Source of the DNA: Siphlonurus alternatus
Lineage: Eukaryota; Arthropoda; Insecta; Ephemeroptera; Siphlonuridae
Length of the DNA: 64,000 bases
NCBI GenBank assembly: GCA_949825025.1
Contig: OX463782.1
Coordinates: 39,643,951-39,707,950, forward strand
Direction: 5' to 3'
Numbering within the stretch: the stretch's first letter is position 1; each line of letters starts with the position of its first letter. This document shows, piece by piece, positions 62,775-64,000 of the stretch. The notes below the pieces were generated by a model, which saw only the letters and a list, made by a program, of their open reading frames with translations, had not been told where the DNA came from and searched no databases. Both the position numbers and the translations under genes were made by a program.

Positions 62775-64000
62775 TCAGGTGACCATAAGACCCCAAGAGG
62801 TCTTCCCCGCTAATAGGGAAGATCACCTGCTAATAGGGAACAAAAACAAATAACTAGGGGGTTCCCAATTAGTGGGTGAGCTTCCCTATTAGCGAGGGAT
62901 ACCTCCTAGAATTGCATGTTCTCCTAATACAGAGCTTTGAAAATTCGCCTCACGTTTCCTTCCCTATTAGCAGGAGAGCTTCCCTATAAGTGAAGGGGAT
63001 TAAGTATCAGACAACCATAAGACCCCAAGAGGTCTCCCCCGCTAATAGGGAAGATCACCTTCTAATAGGGAACAAAAACAAATAGCTAGGGGGTTCCCAA
63101 TTAGTGGGTGAGCTTCCCTATTAGCGGGGGATACCTCCTAGAATTGCATGTTCTCCTAATACAGAGCTTTGAAAATTCGCCTCTCGTTTCCTTTCCTATT
63201 AGCAGGAGAGCTTCCCTATAAGTGAAGGGGATTAAGTATCAGGCGACCATAAGACCCCAAGAGGTCTCCCCCGCTAATAGGGAAGATCACCTGCTAATAG
63301 GGAACAAAAACAAATAGCTAGGGGGTTCCCAATTAGTGGGTGAGCTTCCCTATTAGCGGGGGATACCTCCTAGAATTGCATGTTCTCCTAATACAGAGCT
63401 TTGAAAATTCGCCTCTCGTTTCCTTCCCTATTAGCAGGTGAGCTTCCCTATAAGTGAAGGGGATTAAGTATCAGGTGACCATAAGACCCCAAGAGGTCTT
63501 CCCCGCTAATAGGGAAGATCACCTGCTAATAGGGAACAAAAACAAATAACTAGGGGGTTCCCAATTAGTGGGTGAGCTTCCCTATTAGCGGGGGATACCT
63601 CCTAGAATTGCATGTTCTCCTAATACAGAGCTTTGAAAATTCGCCTCTCGTTTCCTTCCCTATTAGCAGGAGAGCTTCCCTATAAGTGAAGGGGATTAAG
63701 TATCAGGCGACCATAAGACCCCAAGAGGTCTCCCCCGCTAATAGGGAAGATCACCTGCTAATAGGGAACAAAAACAAATAGCTAGGGGGTTCCTAATTAG
63801 TGGGTGAGCTTCCTAATTAGCGGGGGATACCTCCTAGAATTGCATGTTCTCCTGATACAGAGCTTTGAAAATTCGCCTATCGTTTCCTTCCCTATTAGCA
63901 GGTGAGCTTCCCTATAAGTGAAGGGGATTAAGTATCAGGTGACCATAAGACCCCAAGAGGTCTTCCCCGCTAATAGGGAAGATCACCTGCTAATAGGGAA

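Larger units (their letters stand above)
20274..64000. repeat. Satellite IV: 232-bp tandem array with A and B blocks
   Basis: Monomers start at GAAGGGGATTAAGTATCAGG every 232 bp (20274, 20506, 21973, 22205, 22437 and so on). By length arithmetic there are roughly 140 after removing twelve A blocks and ten B blocks. Monomer variants are marked by AGGCGACC, AGGCAACC or AGGTGACC, by ATAGCTAGG, ATAACTAGG or ATGGCTAGG, by CCTCTCG, CCTCACG, CCTATCG or CCTGTCG, and by TTCCCTATT or TTCCTAATT in the right arm. The variants recur in fixed orders, which defines higher-order repeats. No open frame of 60 codons exists in the monomers. The array continues beyond the window. A centromeric or pericentromeric satellite is plausible but not shown. 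Confidence 0.95.
59924..64000. repeat. Segment duplicated at an offset of 6424 bp, second copy (runs off the window)
   Basis: Second copy with B10 and A12. It is still matching the first copy at the window end, where the sequence stops inside a monomer. Confidence 0.8.

Noticed and set aside
20274..64000. CRISPR-like regular spacing of repeats
   Set aside because: The whole 232-bp unit is repeated head to tail with no unique spacers, and the DNA is eukaryotic in character.

Overview
This window looks like heterochromatin-type DNA from an AT-rich eukaryote. An insect is my weak preference, but nothing in the sequence fixes the taxon. I find no protein-coding gene, no RNA gene and no CRISPR array that I can defend. 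All open frames are short and lie inside tandem repeats, in a TA microsatellite, in a hairpin, or across the run of N. The window is almost wholly made of four repeat arrays, with about 1 kb of low-copy DNA.

Layout. (1) 1-14753: satellite I, about 36 AT-rich units in three length classes (356-359, 424-434 and 463-476 bp). It carries young multi-unit duplications with periods of about 897, 3576 and 1568 bp. (2) 14754-16105: array II, four units of a different repeat that carry long TA tracts and GGGTCGACCC palindromes. A 145-bp module of this family is also embedded in the long units of satellite I. (3) 16106-17023: low-copy sequence with an E-box/CRE cluster and a GTGGTTAC inverted repeat. 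(4) 17024-19962: array III, a composite repeat of order C-E-C-D (about 690 bp per unit), where C is an inverted-repeat, MITE-like module. It is interrupted by a 384-bp fold-back element at 18263-18646 flanked by TTAA on both sides, and two related copies in the same array provide empty sites. (5) 19963-20073: short unassigned tail, then exactly 200 N at 20074-20273.

(6) 20274-64000, running off the right end: satellite IV, roughly 140 monomers of 232 bp. Each monomer has a 45-bp imperfect dyad and six copies of a GCTAATAGGGAA-type motif. Twelve T-rich blocks (A1-A12, units of about 175 bp) and ten A-rich blocks (B1-B10, 307-308 bp) interrupt the array. All A blocks sit at one monomer position and all B blocks at another. 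B is a diverged, reverse-oriented relative of A. Higher-order duplications (offsets about 4088, 15024, 2511, 2334, 6424 and 928 bp) show repeated unequal exchange, and several spacing differences are exact multiples of 232 bp.

There is no gene network to describe. The biological content is repeat architecture: a palindromic satellite, a fold-back transposon caught with its empty site, and hybrid satellites that record recombination between families. Boundaries are read by eye and are good to a few bases where stated exactly, and otherwise to a few tens of bases.
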